DNA from: Conexibacter stalactiti
Lineage (GTDB): Bacteria > Actinomycetota > Thermoleophilia > Solirubrobacterales > Solirubrobacteraceae
NCBI RefSeq assembly: GCF_035967765.1
Contig: NZ_JAYWIT010000005.1
Direction: 5' to 3' (one strand)
DNA length: 64,000 nt
In this document: piece by piece, positions 44,180 through 52,815 of the stretch
Position numbering within the stretch: position 1 is the first letter of the stretch
Layout of the letters: the number at the start of each line of letters is the position of its first letter
The notes under the pieces: model-generated
What the model saw: the letters and a program-made list of their open reading frames with translations, nothing else
What the model was told of the DNA's origin: nothing
Database searches by the model: none
Made by a program: the position numbers and the translations under genes

Positions 44180-45090
44180 TGTCCCGCCGCCCCCTCCGAC
44201 TAGGCCCCAAAGAGGCGACGGTACACGATCTTGTCTCAGCCTCGCTGCGCTTCTGAGGGCGACCGTTCGAGACCCTCCCTTCGATTCGGTTCGGCACGAC
44301 GGCGAGCGGACTCCTGCACTCATCCCCTGCACGAGGTCGTGCTTCGATCGGAGCAGGAGACAGGGGCAGGACCCTGCCCCTCGCTCCCCGCGAGATCGCC
44401 CGTCCTGTCGGAGGTCGAGAAGGGGGGTCTGTCCTCTTCCCTGGTGGTGTGGGCTGTCAGGCTCGCGGGATGGTGTGGGTACTGCGTGTCGCCCGCACGA
44501 TCGCCGATCGCGCCGCGCACGTGCCGCTCTCAACCTCGATGACCTCGCTCACGCGGTGTCGCTCCGTCGGGGCAAGCTGCCGATGCTCGACGCCTGACAA
44601 CGCGCGACTGGGCCTCGATGGGAGCGTCAGCGCGCCAAAGCGCCGAACGTGGACAAGCGTCGTGCCTCGACGGTGCTGCGGCTGACGAGCCCGTCCCGCT
44701 GCGGCGCGGCTCGGGGTGTCGAGTGTCCTTACGATTACTCACCCCAATAGTCAGCAGATGCTGTTTAGTGGGGGGAGATTGGGCGGTCGCTTCGCTGTCA
44801 CAGAATTGTGGCTCCGGCCAACCGCGCGCCCTTTGCTGAGGCTCGCCCCTGGCTCTCTGCTCCGGCACGAATTCACCTCCGTCTGCCGCGATACGGTCCG
44901 CGCCGCCGGGCCGAGCGGAACTCCGCGGCCGCGGCAGGCCACGCGTTCATGCGTTCAGTAGTGCTCGGAGGAGGTGATTCGGGCGGCCCGGGGCGGGGCC
45001 GCTGTGAGGTCGTGCCCGCTGCGCCTCAAGCGCGCGGGTCGCTAACGCTGATATCGCGGCTGAACTTGGCCGCATTCGATTGGAGTTGAC
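44180..45090. other. 911-base stretch without a convincing gene
   Basis: Short frames exist on both strands but none has plausible codon use or motifs. A hairpin with 7-base arms AGGGGCA/TGCCCCT lies at 44362-44381. An AT-richer patch around 44735-44810 stands out from the surroundings and might hold a promoter or RNA leader. The right end must contain the promoter of the secreted protein gene at 45091. Confidence 0.45.
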
Positions 45091-45978
45091 ATGAAACTCG
45101 TTCCAGCCTGTCGCGCGCTGATCGCGACGATGGCGCTCACGCTTGTGGTCGCGGGCGCGCAGAGCAGCACGGCATCCGCCTACCGGTATTGCAGTGGGCC
45201 GGTGCCGGCCACGAGCGCCTGCGGCAACACGGCGATTGGCGACTACATCGCCAACGATGTCATTTACGCCGGCACCTGGACCGGCACCGTTCGCGTGTGT
45301 GAGAAGACGACGACCGGCGGTAGCGTGCAGAGCCGAGTCTGCGCAATGGACCGTGCGTGGAGCAGCTCGGCGTGGATCTGGTCGATAGAGCAGTTGCACG
45401 CCGGAAACGACTCGCCGTGGACCCACACAATCTACGGCGACGCGGTGAGCCCGTCGCCGCTGGCGCGGTCCGCCGGCAGCAGCACTCGCCCCGACGAGCG
45501 GAGCTTGCTCGCGAGGGGCGCAGTCGACCGCGCCACCCTCCCCTCCGAGGCACGCTCCGAGTTCGAGGTGCTGCGTCGTCAGGGCGCCCGCCCCGTGGCG
45601 ACGATCACGCGGCCCGACGATCAGGTCGCGGTGACCGCCACCGACGAGGGCGTTTGCGTCAGATCGACGGGAACGCATAGCGGTTCCTGCCAGACGCCTG
45701 AGAACGCGGCCAACGGCCGCCTGATCAGTGTGTCGGTCTGTGCGCCCGACCGGGCCGACGACACGCTCACGTTCTACGGGCTCGTTCCCGATGGCGTCAC
45801 TGCCATCGAAGCCGTCACAGCCGGGGGCGAGGTCCTCACGAGCGCGGCCGTGTCGCTGAACACGTACCGGTTGGACCTGCCCAAGTCATCGGCAGATGAG
45901 GCGGCGCAGCTCCGTTGGGTCGGTGAGACCGGCGGTATCGCGATCGACGAGATCCTGCCGACCGACCTGACCTGCTGA
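45091..45978 (+). CDS. Secreted Cys-containing protein of unknown function
   Basis: 295 residues with a strong signal peptide (IATMALTLVVAGAQSSTASA). The early mature part has regularly spaced Cys (YRYCSGPV, TSACGNTAIG, VRVCEKTT, RVCAMDRAW), suggesting disulfides. The C-terminal half has GVCVRSTGTHSGSC and a beta-rich tail that reads FYGLVPDGVTAIEAVTAGG, a pattern that recurs in short surface proteins of this class. Followed by a strong hairpin. Function not known. Confidence 0.75.
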   Translation: MKLVPACRALIATMALTLVVAGAQSSTASAYRYCSGPVPATSACGNTAIGDYIANDVIYAGTWTGTVRVCEKTTTGGSVQSRVCAMDRAWSSSAWIWSIEQLHAGNDSPWTHTIYGDAVSPSPLARSAGSSTRPDERSLLARGAVDRATLPSEARSEFEVLRRQGARPVATITRPDDQVAVTATDEGVCVRSTGTHSGSCQTPENAANGRLISVSVCAPDRADDTLTFYGLVPDGVTAIEAVTAGGEVLTSAAVSLNTYRLDLPKSSADEAAQLRWVGETGGIAIDEILPTDLTC

Positions 45979-45988
45979 GACCGTTCGC

Positions 45989-46025
45989 GCGGATGGTGGG
46001 CGGCAGACTGCCGCTCACCATCCGC
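45989..46025 (+). terminator. Long hairpin after the secreted protein gene
   Basis: A stem of 17 pairs (45989-46005 with 46009-46025, one G-T wobble) encloses a GAC loop. It begins 11 bases after the stop codon. Confidence 0.75.
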
Positions 46026-46077
46026 CGGACCAGTAACGTGCATTTCAAGGGGCAGGGAAACGACGCGGAGGCGTTGG

Positions 46078-47211
46078 ATGAGACAGATCAGGGGTTTTGG
46101 AACGCTTGTCGGCGTTGTGGCAACCAGTGCTGCGGTTGCATCGACGGCGGCAACCGCTCAGCTGCCGGTGGGTCCGCCGATCAACTTCGTCAAGCCAATC
46201 GCAATCGAACTCGGCACCTACGAGGTCTTGCCTCTGCGCGCGCCCGACCCGCGAGGCGGATTGCCTTGGGGCATGGCGACCTATTCCGGCAAGCCGCGTG
46301 ATGGCGGTGAGTTCCGTTGCAGCGACTTCGGTCGGCTGCAGGGTGGCCGGATCGGGATCGTCACGGCCGAGAACACGTTCCGCCCCTATGAGCCGGCCGG
46401 CGGCCTTGACACCCGCTGTGGTGGCGTCAACCCGAGAACCGGCCAGAGCGGCTACATGGTCCGCGCCGTCCCCGAAACACTGCCGGCCAACTGCGACGTA
46501 CCGAGCACACCGAGCCCGGCCATCCGCTGTTCTGATCCGACCGGGCCGTTTCGCACAGTCATCAGCGGCGAGCTCGGACCCGGCATCCTCAGCGCTACGA
46601 CCACCGTCGGCGGACGCGAACGGAGAGTGCCGCTCACGCCGAACGGCGAGTTCATCACCGTCTTTGACGGCACCTACACCGAGACGACGCTGCCCGCGAT
46701 CCACCTCGTCGTCAGCACCTGCGGCGCAAACGCTCGCTTCGACTTGTCGGGGCGTGGGATGGTCAAGGACGGCTGTCGCGCGACGATGGACTTCCCAGCG
46801 GATCAGCCGGTGCGCGAGAGCGCAGCATCGCGCCGAGCCCGCAGAGCGCCACGCGTCAGCGCGCACCTGCGCGTGATCGAGCGTCGCGGCGCGGCAAGCA
46901 CTCGCCGCTTCACCGCGCGGCTCACCGTCCCGATCACGGTGCGAGTCCTCTCGGAAGGGTACGCCTACGAGCTGAGTGGGCCAACGGGCAAGGACTGCCG
47001 CGCCCGTACGACGAGATCAGCGGGCGAGGACTACGTCTCCAACTACCGCCAGATCGCCGGCAAGAGATACGACGCACCCATCATGCCGCTGCGCGGCAGA
47101 TGGTGCCCGGGGCGCTACGAGCTGACCTTCTTCTTTGTGCGACAGACAGGCTCCACGCCAGGCCGGCTCCTCCGCAAACAAATCGCCACGACCTCTTTCA
47201 CCGTGACGTGA
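46078..47211 (+). CDS. Secreted protein of unknown function
   Basis: 377 residues. The N-terminal signal peptide ends near AVASTAATA. The mature part carries several Cys (FRCSDFG, DTRCGGVN, ANCDVPST, AIRCSDPTG) and repeated Thr-rich strands (ITVFDGTYTETTLPAIHL). The C-terminal third is basic and beta-rich (RFTARLTVPITVRVL, GRWCPGRYELTFFFV), like the immunoglobulin-like ends of other exported proteins in these bacteria. Same direction as the gene before and a hairpin directly after. No known family. Confidence 0.72.
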   Translation: MRQIRGFGTLVGVVATSAAVASTAATAQLPVGPPINFVKPIAIELGTYEVLPLRAPDPRGGLPWGMATYSGKPRDGGEFRCSDFGRLQGGRIGIVTAENTFRPYEPAGGLDTRCGGVNPRTGQSGYMVRAVPETLPANCDVPSTPSPAIRCSDPTGPFRTVISGELGPGILSATTTVGGRERRVPLTPNGEFITVFDGTYTETTLPAIHLVVSTCGANARFDLSGRGMVKDGCRATMDFPADQPVRESAASRRARRAPRVSAHLRVIERRGAASTRRFTARLTVPITVRVLSEGYAYELSGPTGKDCRARTTRSAGEDYVSNYRQIAGKRYDAPIMPLRGRWCPGRYELTFFFVRQTGSTPGRLLRKQIATTSFTVT

Positions 47212-47220
47212 CCCGACGCC

Positions 47221-47242
47221 CGGTCGCCGGGGCCGGCGACCG
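47221..47242 (+). terminator. Hairpin after the second secreted protein gene
   Basis: Arms CGGTCGCCGG (47221-47230) and CCGGCGACCG (47233-47242) are exact inverted copies, beginning 10 bases after the stop. Confidence 0.6.
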
Positions 47243-47324
47243 AGCGCGGTGGCGCTCACGACGATCCGCCTGCGATCGCCCGCTGCTGGCCGCATCAGGC
47301 GGCTGAACCGGCGCGTTCGCCTGC

Positions 47325-48620
47325 ATGCGGACAGCAGAGCACATCCGCGGCCAGGAGTTAGGCGCCCGGCCGCTGCGGGCCGCGCTCCGAGCCACCGGTT
47401 GCCACCGAGCGGTCTGCTGTCGCGTTCCGTTTCTGCACGTGCTGGACTACTCCGTCTTGATTCCACCGGGCCACATCGACTTCGACACCGGCGAGCTGCA
47501 TTTTCAGACCCCGGTCGGGGTTCAGCGCTACCCCATGCCCGCTGGATTTCGAGACGTGAACATGCCTCTGCGACGCATGGACATAGACGTAGAGCGTGAT
47601 CGCCTCGCAATAACGCTTCGCGACGGCACCGTCGCCATTGTCGAGCTGGGGGTGATCAGCGAACGAGACGGTGATGATCGTCGCGGCCGGCTTGTTGCGT
47701 ATCTCGATCAGAATCGTTGGTCGACGCTGTCTGCGTGGCGGCACGGCAACCGGGTGATCTCGCCGAGTGAAGCGGACGGCGCGCGCAGGATCGCGGAGTA
47801 CGTACGGGCGGGGAAGCTCATCCTGCCGATGTCTGCTGCACACATGATCGAAACCAGTGCCTTGCACAGCGAACGTCGGACGACGCTTGCGGCAACGATG
47901 CTCGAGTTCAGCCGGGGATGGCAATCTCGCAATCCAGTTGCGGTGCGCAGAGAAGAGCTGGTTGCGGCGCTGCGTGGGGAGGAGCCTCGCGCGCGGAGTA
48001 TCGTCTCGCTCGGACCGGAGGGAATCTTCACGCAGCCACTGAGACAGCCGTCGGGCGACGCCAGATGGCCGCAAGTCATGGCGCTCGCTTTCCCGCGCCT
48101 TGTGAACGTGATGAGCGTGTACTCGACGTTGATCTCGCCGCAGAAGGTGCCGAATGAAACAGGGAAAGCGGCCGCGGAGAGATGGTCCACGACGTTCCCA
48201 CGTTTAGCGGACTGGCTCAGAGCCAACAACGCCACTGCCAGACAGGCCCGGATGACGGCTCATGGCGCCGTGCTCGCGGACCTCGCGCCGGAGATCGAGC
48301 AGTTGGCTTCAGTGCCTGAGATCAGAACCTGGCTAGAGCGGTCCTATGGCGACGTCACGGCGTTGCCGTACCTGAGCCGGTACCGCGCGGTCGTCTTTGC
48401 GCGCATTCGAAACGCGGGGAGATGGGAGGGCAACGACTTGATCGATCTCCACTATCTGTGCTCTGCGGCGGCCTACGCGGATCTCGTCGTCGGCGAGAGA
48501 CGAACGATTGGAGAACTGAGGACCGCCAGCGGGATCCCTACCGGCGCGACGCTGGCGACGAACTTGGCGGAGGCGGCTTCACTGCTCGACCGCCGCTTTG
48601 CCACCATGGATCCCGCCTGA
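47325..48620 (+). CDS. PIN-like domain protein, possible ribonuclease
   Basis: Up to 431 residues from ATG; a GTG at 47439 giving 393 residues is an equally good start. The central part begins RLVAYLDQNRWSTLS, placing an early Asp as in PIN nucleases. It continues with SAAHMIETSAL (acidic Glu) and ends with LIDLHYLCSAAAYADLVVGERR, whose spaced Asp residues match the C-terminal acidic pair of PIN-like domains. Such proteins are metal-dependent RNases used in toxin and defence systems. An N-terminal region of about 90 residues is of unknown type. Convergent with an AlbA_2 protein. Codon use is less GC-biased than in the core genes. Confidence 0.65.
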   Translation: MRTAEHIRGQELGARPLRAALRATGCHRAVCCRVPFLHVLDYSVLIPPGHIDFDTGELHFQTPVGVQRYPMPAGFRDVNMPLRRMDIDVERDRLAITLRDGTVAIVELGVISERDGDDRRGRLVAYLDQNRWSTLSAWRHGNRVISPSEADGARRIAEYVRAGKLILPMSAAHMIETSALHSERRTTLAATMLEFSRGWQSRNPVAVRREELVAALRGEEPRARSIVSLGPEGIFTQPLRQPSGDARWPQVMALAFPRLVNVMSVYSTLISPQKVPNETGKAAAERWSTTFPRLADWLRANNATARQARMTAHGAVLADLAPEIEQLASVPEIRTWLERSYGDVTALPYLSRYRAVVFARIRNAGRWEGNDLIDLHYLCSAAAYADLVVGERRTIGELRTASGIPTGATLATNLAEAASLLDRRFATMDPA

Positions 48621-48669
48621 TGGGAAGACCCGTCCAGGTTGTCCGGAGGCCTGAAGGCGCCGCGCCGAC

Positions 48670-49821
48670 TCATCCGCCGTCGTGAAAGACCGCCGGTTCC
48701 GGTTCCGGGACGTCATGTCCGAGTGTGCGGTGGATCTCGCGCTCAAGCGACTCGTCGAGGGAATCGGGTTGGAGTTCGAAAGGGCCGCGTGCAAGCTGAG
48801 CCCCGTCGGGCCAGGCATCACCGTCGCTTGTCAATGCGATGCGCAGATAGCCCGGACCGGAGCCTCCGAGGTGATGGACAAGGTCGGTGGCGGCCTCGAA
48901 CGCCGGCCGCAGCACGTCTCTGACGAGGATCTCGGGACGCAGCGAGCCGTCCCACGCCCCTCTATAGGCGACCGTGACCACACCTGTCCACCAGCTCGTG
49001 AGCGCCCAGTCCGCCTGGTGGTGTCGCCACGGGTGAACTGAGGCGAATCGTCGATCCTGAGCAACCCCGCCTTCATAGTCGACAAGGCTGGGCATCCGAT
49101 TGTTCTCGTCCCCGGCAAGCCGTCTCAGCCGTCGCCGCATGTGCTCGGCCGTCGATGCGCGAAAGAGGATCGCCGAGATGTCGTCGCCGGGCGTAACCGA
49201 CGATACGGCGACGGACGCCCGCAGAAACTGTGAGTTCAAGGCATCGACGTCGCCGAGCTCTTGGCTGCGGCTTGGTTTCCGCGGGAGTGCCACGAACGCT
49301 TGTCTGAGCGCCTCGTCCGCGGTGAGGATGGCGTTGTCATGTGCTCGCCGGCCGCGCGTGAAGAGCGCGGCGAGCCGCGTCGGGTCCTGCACGCGGAGCG
49401 TCGCTCCTGGCACGCGTTCGAAGACGGTCCCGCGGACGATGCAGGGGCCGGCGTGCATCGGCTTGACCTGAACGACCGCGACGTACCGGTTCTCGGCGAC
49501 CCTGATCGGAAGCACGTCGTACTCGGGGATCGGTGCGACCCCTTCCTGCAGACACGTGGTGATGTAGCGGTCAACCTCGTTGTCGCGGAACGACATCCCG
49601 TCGATCTCCCAACCATGGCCGTTCTCTCTCACGCCGAGAAGCAGGTAGCCGCCCTCGTTGCTGTTCGCGAAGCCGCCGCACTGGCGCCGGATCTCTTGAG
49701 CGTCGGGCCGTCCGCCGCCCTTCGCCTCCCACAGCAGGGGCTCCTTCTCCGCCTCTTCGAGAAACCGTCTGAGGCGGGTGAGATCGAGCTGGCGAAAGGG
49801 GACTCCGAAAAGCTGTTGCAC
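48670..49821 (-). CDS. Schlafen/AlbA_2-type putative DNA- or RNA-binding protein
   Basis: 383 residues. Residues about 20-130 form an AlbA_2 (Schlafen-like) domain: LLWEAKGGGRPDAQEIRRQC, GGFANSNEGGYLLLGVREN and a later VQVKPMHAGPCIVRGTVFER. The remaining 250 residues are unassigned, with RRLRRLAGDENNRMPSLVDY and GGSGPGYLRIALTSDGD. Schlafen-like proteins include nucleases and antiphage effectors, but many are only nucleic-acid binders. It is convergent with the PIN-like gene with 49 bases between. Confidence 0.8.
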   Translation of the reverse strand: MQQLFGVPFRQLDLTRLRRFLEEAEKEPLLWEAKGGGRPDAQEIRRQCGGFANSNEGGYLLLGVRENGHGWEIDGMSFRDNEVDRYITTCLQEGVAPIPEYDVLPIRVAENRYVAVVQVKPMHAGPCIVRGTVFERVPGATLRVQDPTRLAALFTRGRRAHDNAILTADEALRQAFVALPRKPSRSQELGDVDALNSQFLRASVAVSSVTPGDDISAILFRASTAEHMRRRLRRLAGDENNRMPSLVDYEGGVAQDRRFASVHPWRHHQADWALTSWWTGVVTVAYRGAWDGSLRPEILVRDVLRPAFEAATDLVHHLGGSGPGYLRIALTSDGDAWPDGAQLARGPFELQPDSLDESLEREIHRTLGHDVPEPEPAVFHDGG

Positions 49822-49859
49822 GGGCCGCGAGTTTACGGCGTTGCCGGAACGGTCAGGTC

Positions 49860-50094
49860 TAGCTGTTGTCTTTCGGCATGAGGTCTCGGAACTCGCTCAT
49901 GCCGCGGGCGCCGAGCAAGTTGAGTACGACGATCGCGTCGGAGCGGGCGCGCTCGCTACCGGAAGGCTGCCGCAGCGCTCCGGTCTCAATCGGACCGATG
50001 CGCCGACTGCGACTGACCCGCCTGCCGACGCAGCGCGGAACATCCGGCAGTGCGGGCGGGCCCGAAAGCCGCCGGATCGGGTCGACTGCGTCCG
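49860..50094 (-). pseudogene. Start-less open frame, possible 3' gene remnant
   Basis: One minus-strand frame is open across the whole stretch and ends with GARGMSEFRDLMPKDNS before a TAG. It has a plausible protein-like composition (SERARSDAIVVLNLLG) but no usable start codon at its left end. It could be the decayed end of a gene. No family recognised. Confidence 0.3.
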
Positions 50095-50286
50095 TCAGTC
50101 GGATTGGGGAGGAGTGAGGTCGGCGAGCTGCTCGCGGACGATCCGCATCTCTTCGCGGTCTGCTTGGTCGGTGGCGAGCCGGTGGACCTCTTCCGTGACG
50201 GATGAGCGGACGCGGTGGTGAGTGGCGGCTTCGCTTGGCGTGGCGGGGACTGCGTTGGGGTGATGCGACTTGTTGGAGTCGTTCAT
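50095..50286 (-). CDS. Small hypothetical protein
   Basis: 63 residues, hydrophilic, no signal peptide or motif. The segment VRSSVTEEVHRLATDQADRE followed by EEMRIVREQL would make an amphipathic helix. It follows the next small gene by 25 bases on the same strand, suggesting a two-gene transcript upstream of the gene remnant. Function unknown. Confidence 0.4.
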   Translation of the reverse strand: MNDSNKSHHPNAVPATPSEAATHHRVRSSVTEEVHRLATDQADREEMRIVREQLADLTPPQSD

Positions 50287-50311
50287 GTGCAGTTAGGTGC
50301 CGCGGCTGCTG

Positions 50312-50542
50312 TCAGATGGCCCTTTGTGAGTCTTTCCGGACCAACGCGAATGCCGCGGCGTCGGTGAAGGTGTGGTCGGCGGGATGATCCGCGATCGCGT
50401 CGTCGATGGCGGCGGTAGTCGTGTTGTCGTCGAGCGGGTCAGCCATTGAGGCTTGCCTGGCGAAGCGTTCGCTGTTTGAGATGCCGAGCTGTCTTTCGGC
50501 GCGGTCGGCGATCGCGTCGGAATCTGCGTTGGCTTTCTCCAT
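50312..50542 (-). CDS. Small acidic hypothetical protein
   Basis: 76 residues from ATG (MEKANADSDAIADRAERQLG). It is acidic, rich in Asp and Ala, with no membrane segment. Third positions are GC-rich enough to look coding. It shares strand with the following 63-residue gene; an accessory or phage-like pair is possible but unproven. Confidence 0.45.
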   Translation of the reverse strand: MEKANADSDAIADRAERQLGISNSERFARQASMADPLDDNTTTAAIDDAIADHPADHTFTDAAAFALVRKDSQRAI

Positions 50543-50660
50543 AGGGGGCAGCGTAGCCGCAGATCGGCGGCCCCGCCGTCGGGCCGAGATGCCCGTTTGG
50601 TACCCAATCCTGGTACCCAATCCCCTCCAGCACCCCAAGTTCGCCTCTCCCCAAAACGAC

Positions 50661-50686
50661 GAAACCCCCGCGTTTGCGGGGGTTTC
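50661..50686 (-). terminator. Intrinsic terminator after tRNA-Ala
   Basis: A perfect 11-base stem (GAAACCCCCGC with GCGGGGGTTTC) around GTTT, followed on the minus strand by GTCGTTTTGG. It lies 7 bases past the tRNA 3' end. Confidence 0.85.
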
Positions 50687-50693
50687 GTTCCGA

Positions 50694-50766
50694 TGGAGCT
50701 AGTCGGGCTCGAACCGACGACCTTCGCGCTGCCAGCGCGACGCTCTCCCAGCTGAGCTATAGCCCC
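50694..50766 (-). tRNA. tRNA-Ala (anticodon GGC)
   Basis: 73 bases folding as a normal cloverleaf on the minus strand: acceptor GGGGCTA/TAGCTCC, D arm GCTC...GAGC, anticodon stem TCGCG/CGCGA with loop CTGGCAG, and T arm containing GGTTCGAGCC. The anticodon GGC reads GCC/GCU alanine codons. The third acceptor pair is G-U, the alanine identity element. The discriminator is A and CCA is not encoded. Confidence 0.96.
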
Positions 50767-50835
50767 GGGGGAGGAGAAGTGTACAACGCCCGCGCGAGAG
50801 ATGGCGGCCGACCTCGCGGGGCCCCGAAAACCCCG

Positions 50836-51597
50836 TCAGCGCTGGGGAATGAACTCCGGCACGTCGAGATCATCGTCGGCGCGGCGGGTGCCGTTGCGCG
50901 GCGCTGGGTCGCGAAAGTCGCGCGGCTCGCGCGCACGGAAATCGCGCTCGCGCTCTCGACCCCCGTCGCGCTCGCGAGCAGCGCCCCGCCGCGGCTCAGG
51001 CGCCGGCGGCTCCGGCTCGACCTGCTCGATGTGGGCGTTGAGCTGCCCATGGACCTTCAGCACGTCCCGCAGCAACCGCTCGGCGTTCGCTCTCAGCGAG
51101 CCGCCCAGCTCGCGCAGGTTCTCGGTCAGCTCCATGCCCTCGGCACGGACCTCGCCGGCGACGATCCGCGCCTCGCTGGTCAGGTCGCGCGCGCGGCGCT
51201 CGCCGTCGGCGCGCTTCTCGGCCGCCCAGGCCTCGGCCTCGCGTCTGATCTCGCGCGCGTCATGCTCGGCTCTCGCTCTGATCTCGCCGGCCTCGGCACC
51301 GGCGGAGGTCTTCATGCGCGCCGACTCGCCTCTTGCCTCGGCGACCAGCCGCTCGGCGATCTTTCTCGCCTCGGCGATGATCTCGCCGGCCTCCTCCTCG
51401 GCCGCGGCGACGCGGAAGTCGGCCGCACGATCGGCTTCCGCGATCCGCTCCTTCAGCCGCTGCTCGGCGTCCTCGCGCAGTCTCGCCGCCGTGTCCTCGG
51501 CGGCGGAGATGATCGCGGCGACGCGGTTGGCGGACACGGATGCGGGCCCGCGCTGGGGTTTCGCGGTGCCGTCGGTGGGGGAAGACTCGTCGGCCAT
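50836..51597 (-). CDS. Coiled-coil protein, DivIVA-like in composition
   Basis: About 253 residues (an ATG three codons earlier, at 51606, is also possible). From about residue 25 to 190 it is a continuous Ala/Glu/Arg coiled coil (AARLREDAEQRLKERIAEAD, EEEAGEIIAEARKIAERLVA). It ends with a Pro/Arg/Glu-rich tail and DVPEFIPQR. No enzyme motif or membrane segment. The composition fits DivIVA-type or other cell-division/envelope scaffolds, but the DivIVA N-terminal motif is not seen. Confidence 0.75.
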   Translation of the reverse strand: MADESSPTDGTAKPQRGPASVSANRVAAIISAAEDTAARLREDAEQRLKERIAEADRAADFRVAAAEEEAGEIIAEARKIAERLVAEARGESARMKTSAGAEAGEIRARAEHDAREIRREAEAWAAEKRADGERRARDLTSEARIVAGEVRAEGMELTENLRELGGSLRANAERLLRDVLKVHGQLNAHIEQVEPEPPAPEPRRGAARERDGGRERERDFRAREPRDFRDPAPRNGTRRADDDLDVPEFIPQR

Positions 51598-51660
51598 CGT
51601 CGGCATGGTAATCGGCCGGGGCGCTCGGATCGTTGAACGGGCGCGAATTTCTCTGGCCGG

Positions 51661-52788
51661 TCAGACCACGGCAGGCACCGGCCGCCGCACGAGCGCGACG
51701 AGAGAGAGCGCCATCACGGCCGACAGCAGCACGAACGGCACCGCGTCGCTGGTCGCCTCCGCCAGGCCGCTGCCGGCGACCGCGCCCAGCACCTGACCGC
51801 CGGCCCAGGTCAGGTTCACAAGCGCGAACGCCATCCCCTGGTCGAGCCCCGCGCCCGCCGCGCCGTCGGACAGCAGTGCCATCGCGGGCGTGTAGAGCGA
51901 GCCGACGACCACCAGCGCCACCACCACCGACACGGCGAACAGCCAGACCCCGGACGGCGGCACCAGCAGCAGCACGCAGACGCTCGATCCGGCCAACGAG
52001 CGCAGCAGCAGCGGCCGCCGGCCGACACGGTCGGACGCGCGCCCGGCGAGCGTCTGCACCACCGTCTGGATCGCGGCGGCGACGAGGAAGGTCGCGCCGA
52101 TCCCGAAGCCGCCCGCGCCCAGCTCGTCCAGCTCCAGCGCCCCCAGCACGTTGATCGTGCCGAAGCCGAGCGCCGGCACGGTCACCAGCACCATCCCGCC
52201 GCGCACCCGGGGCGCCGACAGCGCCCGCCGGAACGCGGGACCCACTGACCCGCCGACCGGCGGCACCGCCGGGATCCGCAGCGCGCAGAGGAACAGCACG
52301 ACGCCGAGCACGGCGATCGCGCCGAACGGCAGCTCCGGTCCGGTCGCGCGCGCGACCGCGCCGACGACCGGCCCCAGCAGCGAGCCGCCGACCGCCGCCG
52401 ACATCGCGGTGCCGATCATCGCGCCGCGGTTTGCCGTCGGCGCCTGCGCCAGCAGCCAGCCGAAGCCGCCCGCGAACGAGAAGGCGGCGCCGATGCCCTG
52501 CACGAACCGCGTCACGTCGGAGTCCCCGAAGGCGAAGCCGACGCTCGCGACGCTCATCAGCGCCACCCCGACGAGCACCGCCCGGCGGGCGCCGAGGCGC
52601 GCGGCGAACAGCCCGCCCGGCAGCGCCCCGAGCAGCGTTCCTGCCGCGTACGCGCCCGCGAGCACGCCCGCGGCCGACTTCGACAGGTCGAAGCGATCGG
52701 CGTAGTCGGGCAGCAGCGGGGTGATCGCCGCGTAGAACATCGTGTCGACCAGGACGATGACGCTGACGAGGAACAGCAGGCGACGCAC
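51661..52788 (-). CDS. Major facilitator superfamily transporter
   Basis: 375 residues from GTG; the open frame continues far upstream only as the antisense of leuS. Twelve hydrophobic segments are expected, with the MFS loop 2-3 motif LFAARLGARRAVLVG and its repeat LAGRASDRVGRRPLLL between helices 8 and 9. It starts like drug/metabolite exporters (VDTMFYAAITPLLPDYADRF). Divergent from leuS with 27 bases between starts, so the promoters overlap. Substrate unknown. Confidence 0.9.
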   Translation of the reverse strand: MRRLLFLVSVIVLVDTMFYAAITPLLPDYADRFDLSKSAAGVLAGAYAAGTLLGALPGGLFAARLGARRAVLVGVALMSVASVGFAFGDSDVTRFVQGIGAAFSFAGGFGWLLAQAPTANRGAMIGTAMSAAVGGSLLGPVVGAVARATGPELPFGAIAVLGVVLFLCALRIPAVPPVGGSVGPAFRRALSAPRVRGGMVLVTVPALGFGTINVLGALELDELGAGGFGIGATFLVAAAIQTVVQTLAGRASDRVGRRPLLLRSLAGSSVCVLLLVPPSGVWLFAVSVVVALVVVGSLYTPAMALLSDGAAGAGLDQGMAFALVNLTWAGGQVLGAVAGSGLAEATSDAVPFVLLSAVMALSLVALVRRPVPAVV

Positions 52789-52815
52789 CGGCTCACGGTA
52801 GCCTGTCCAGCACCG

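Noticed and set aside
44530..44868. Minus-strand frame of 112 codons in the 44 kb gap
   Set aside because: It is low-complexity Arg/Ser/Pro-rich, has no ribosome-binding site and no recognisable motif.
50694..50766. tRNA-Ala considered as an attachment site of an integrated element
   Set aside because: No integrase gene and no repeated tRNA 3' end were seen nearby, though the accessory genes to its left make the idea worth remembering.
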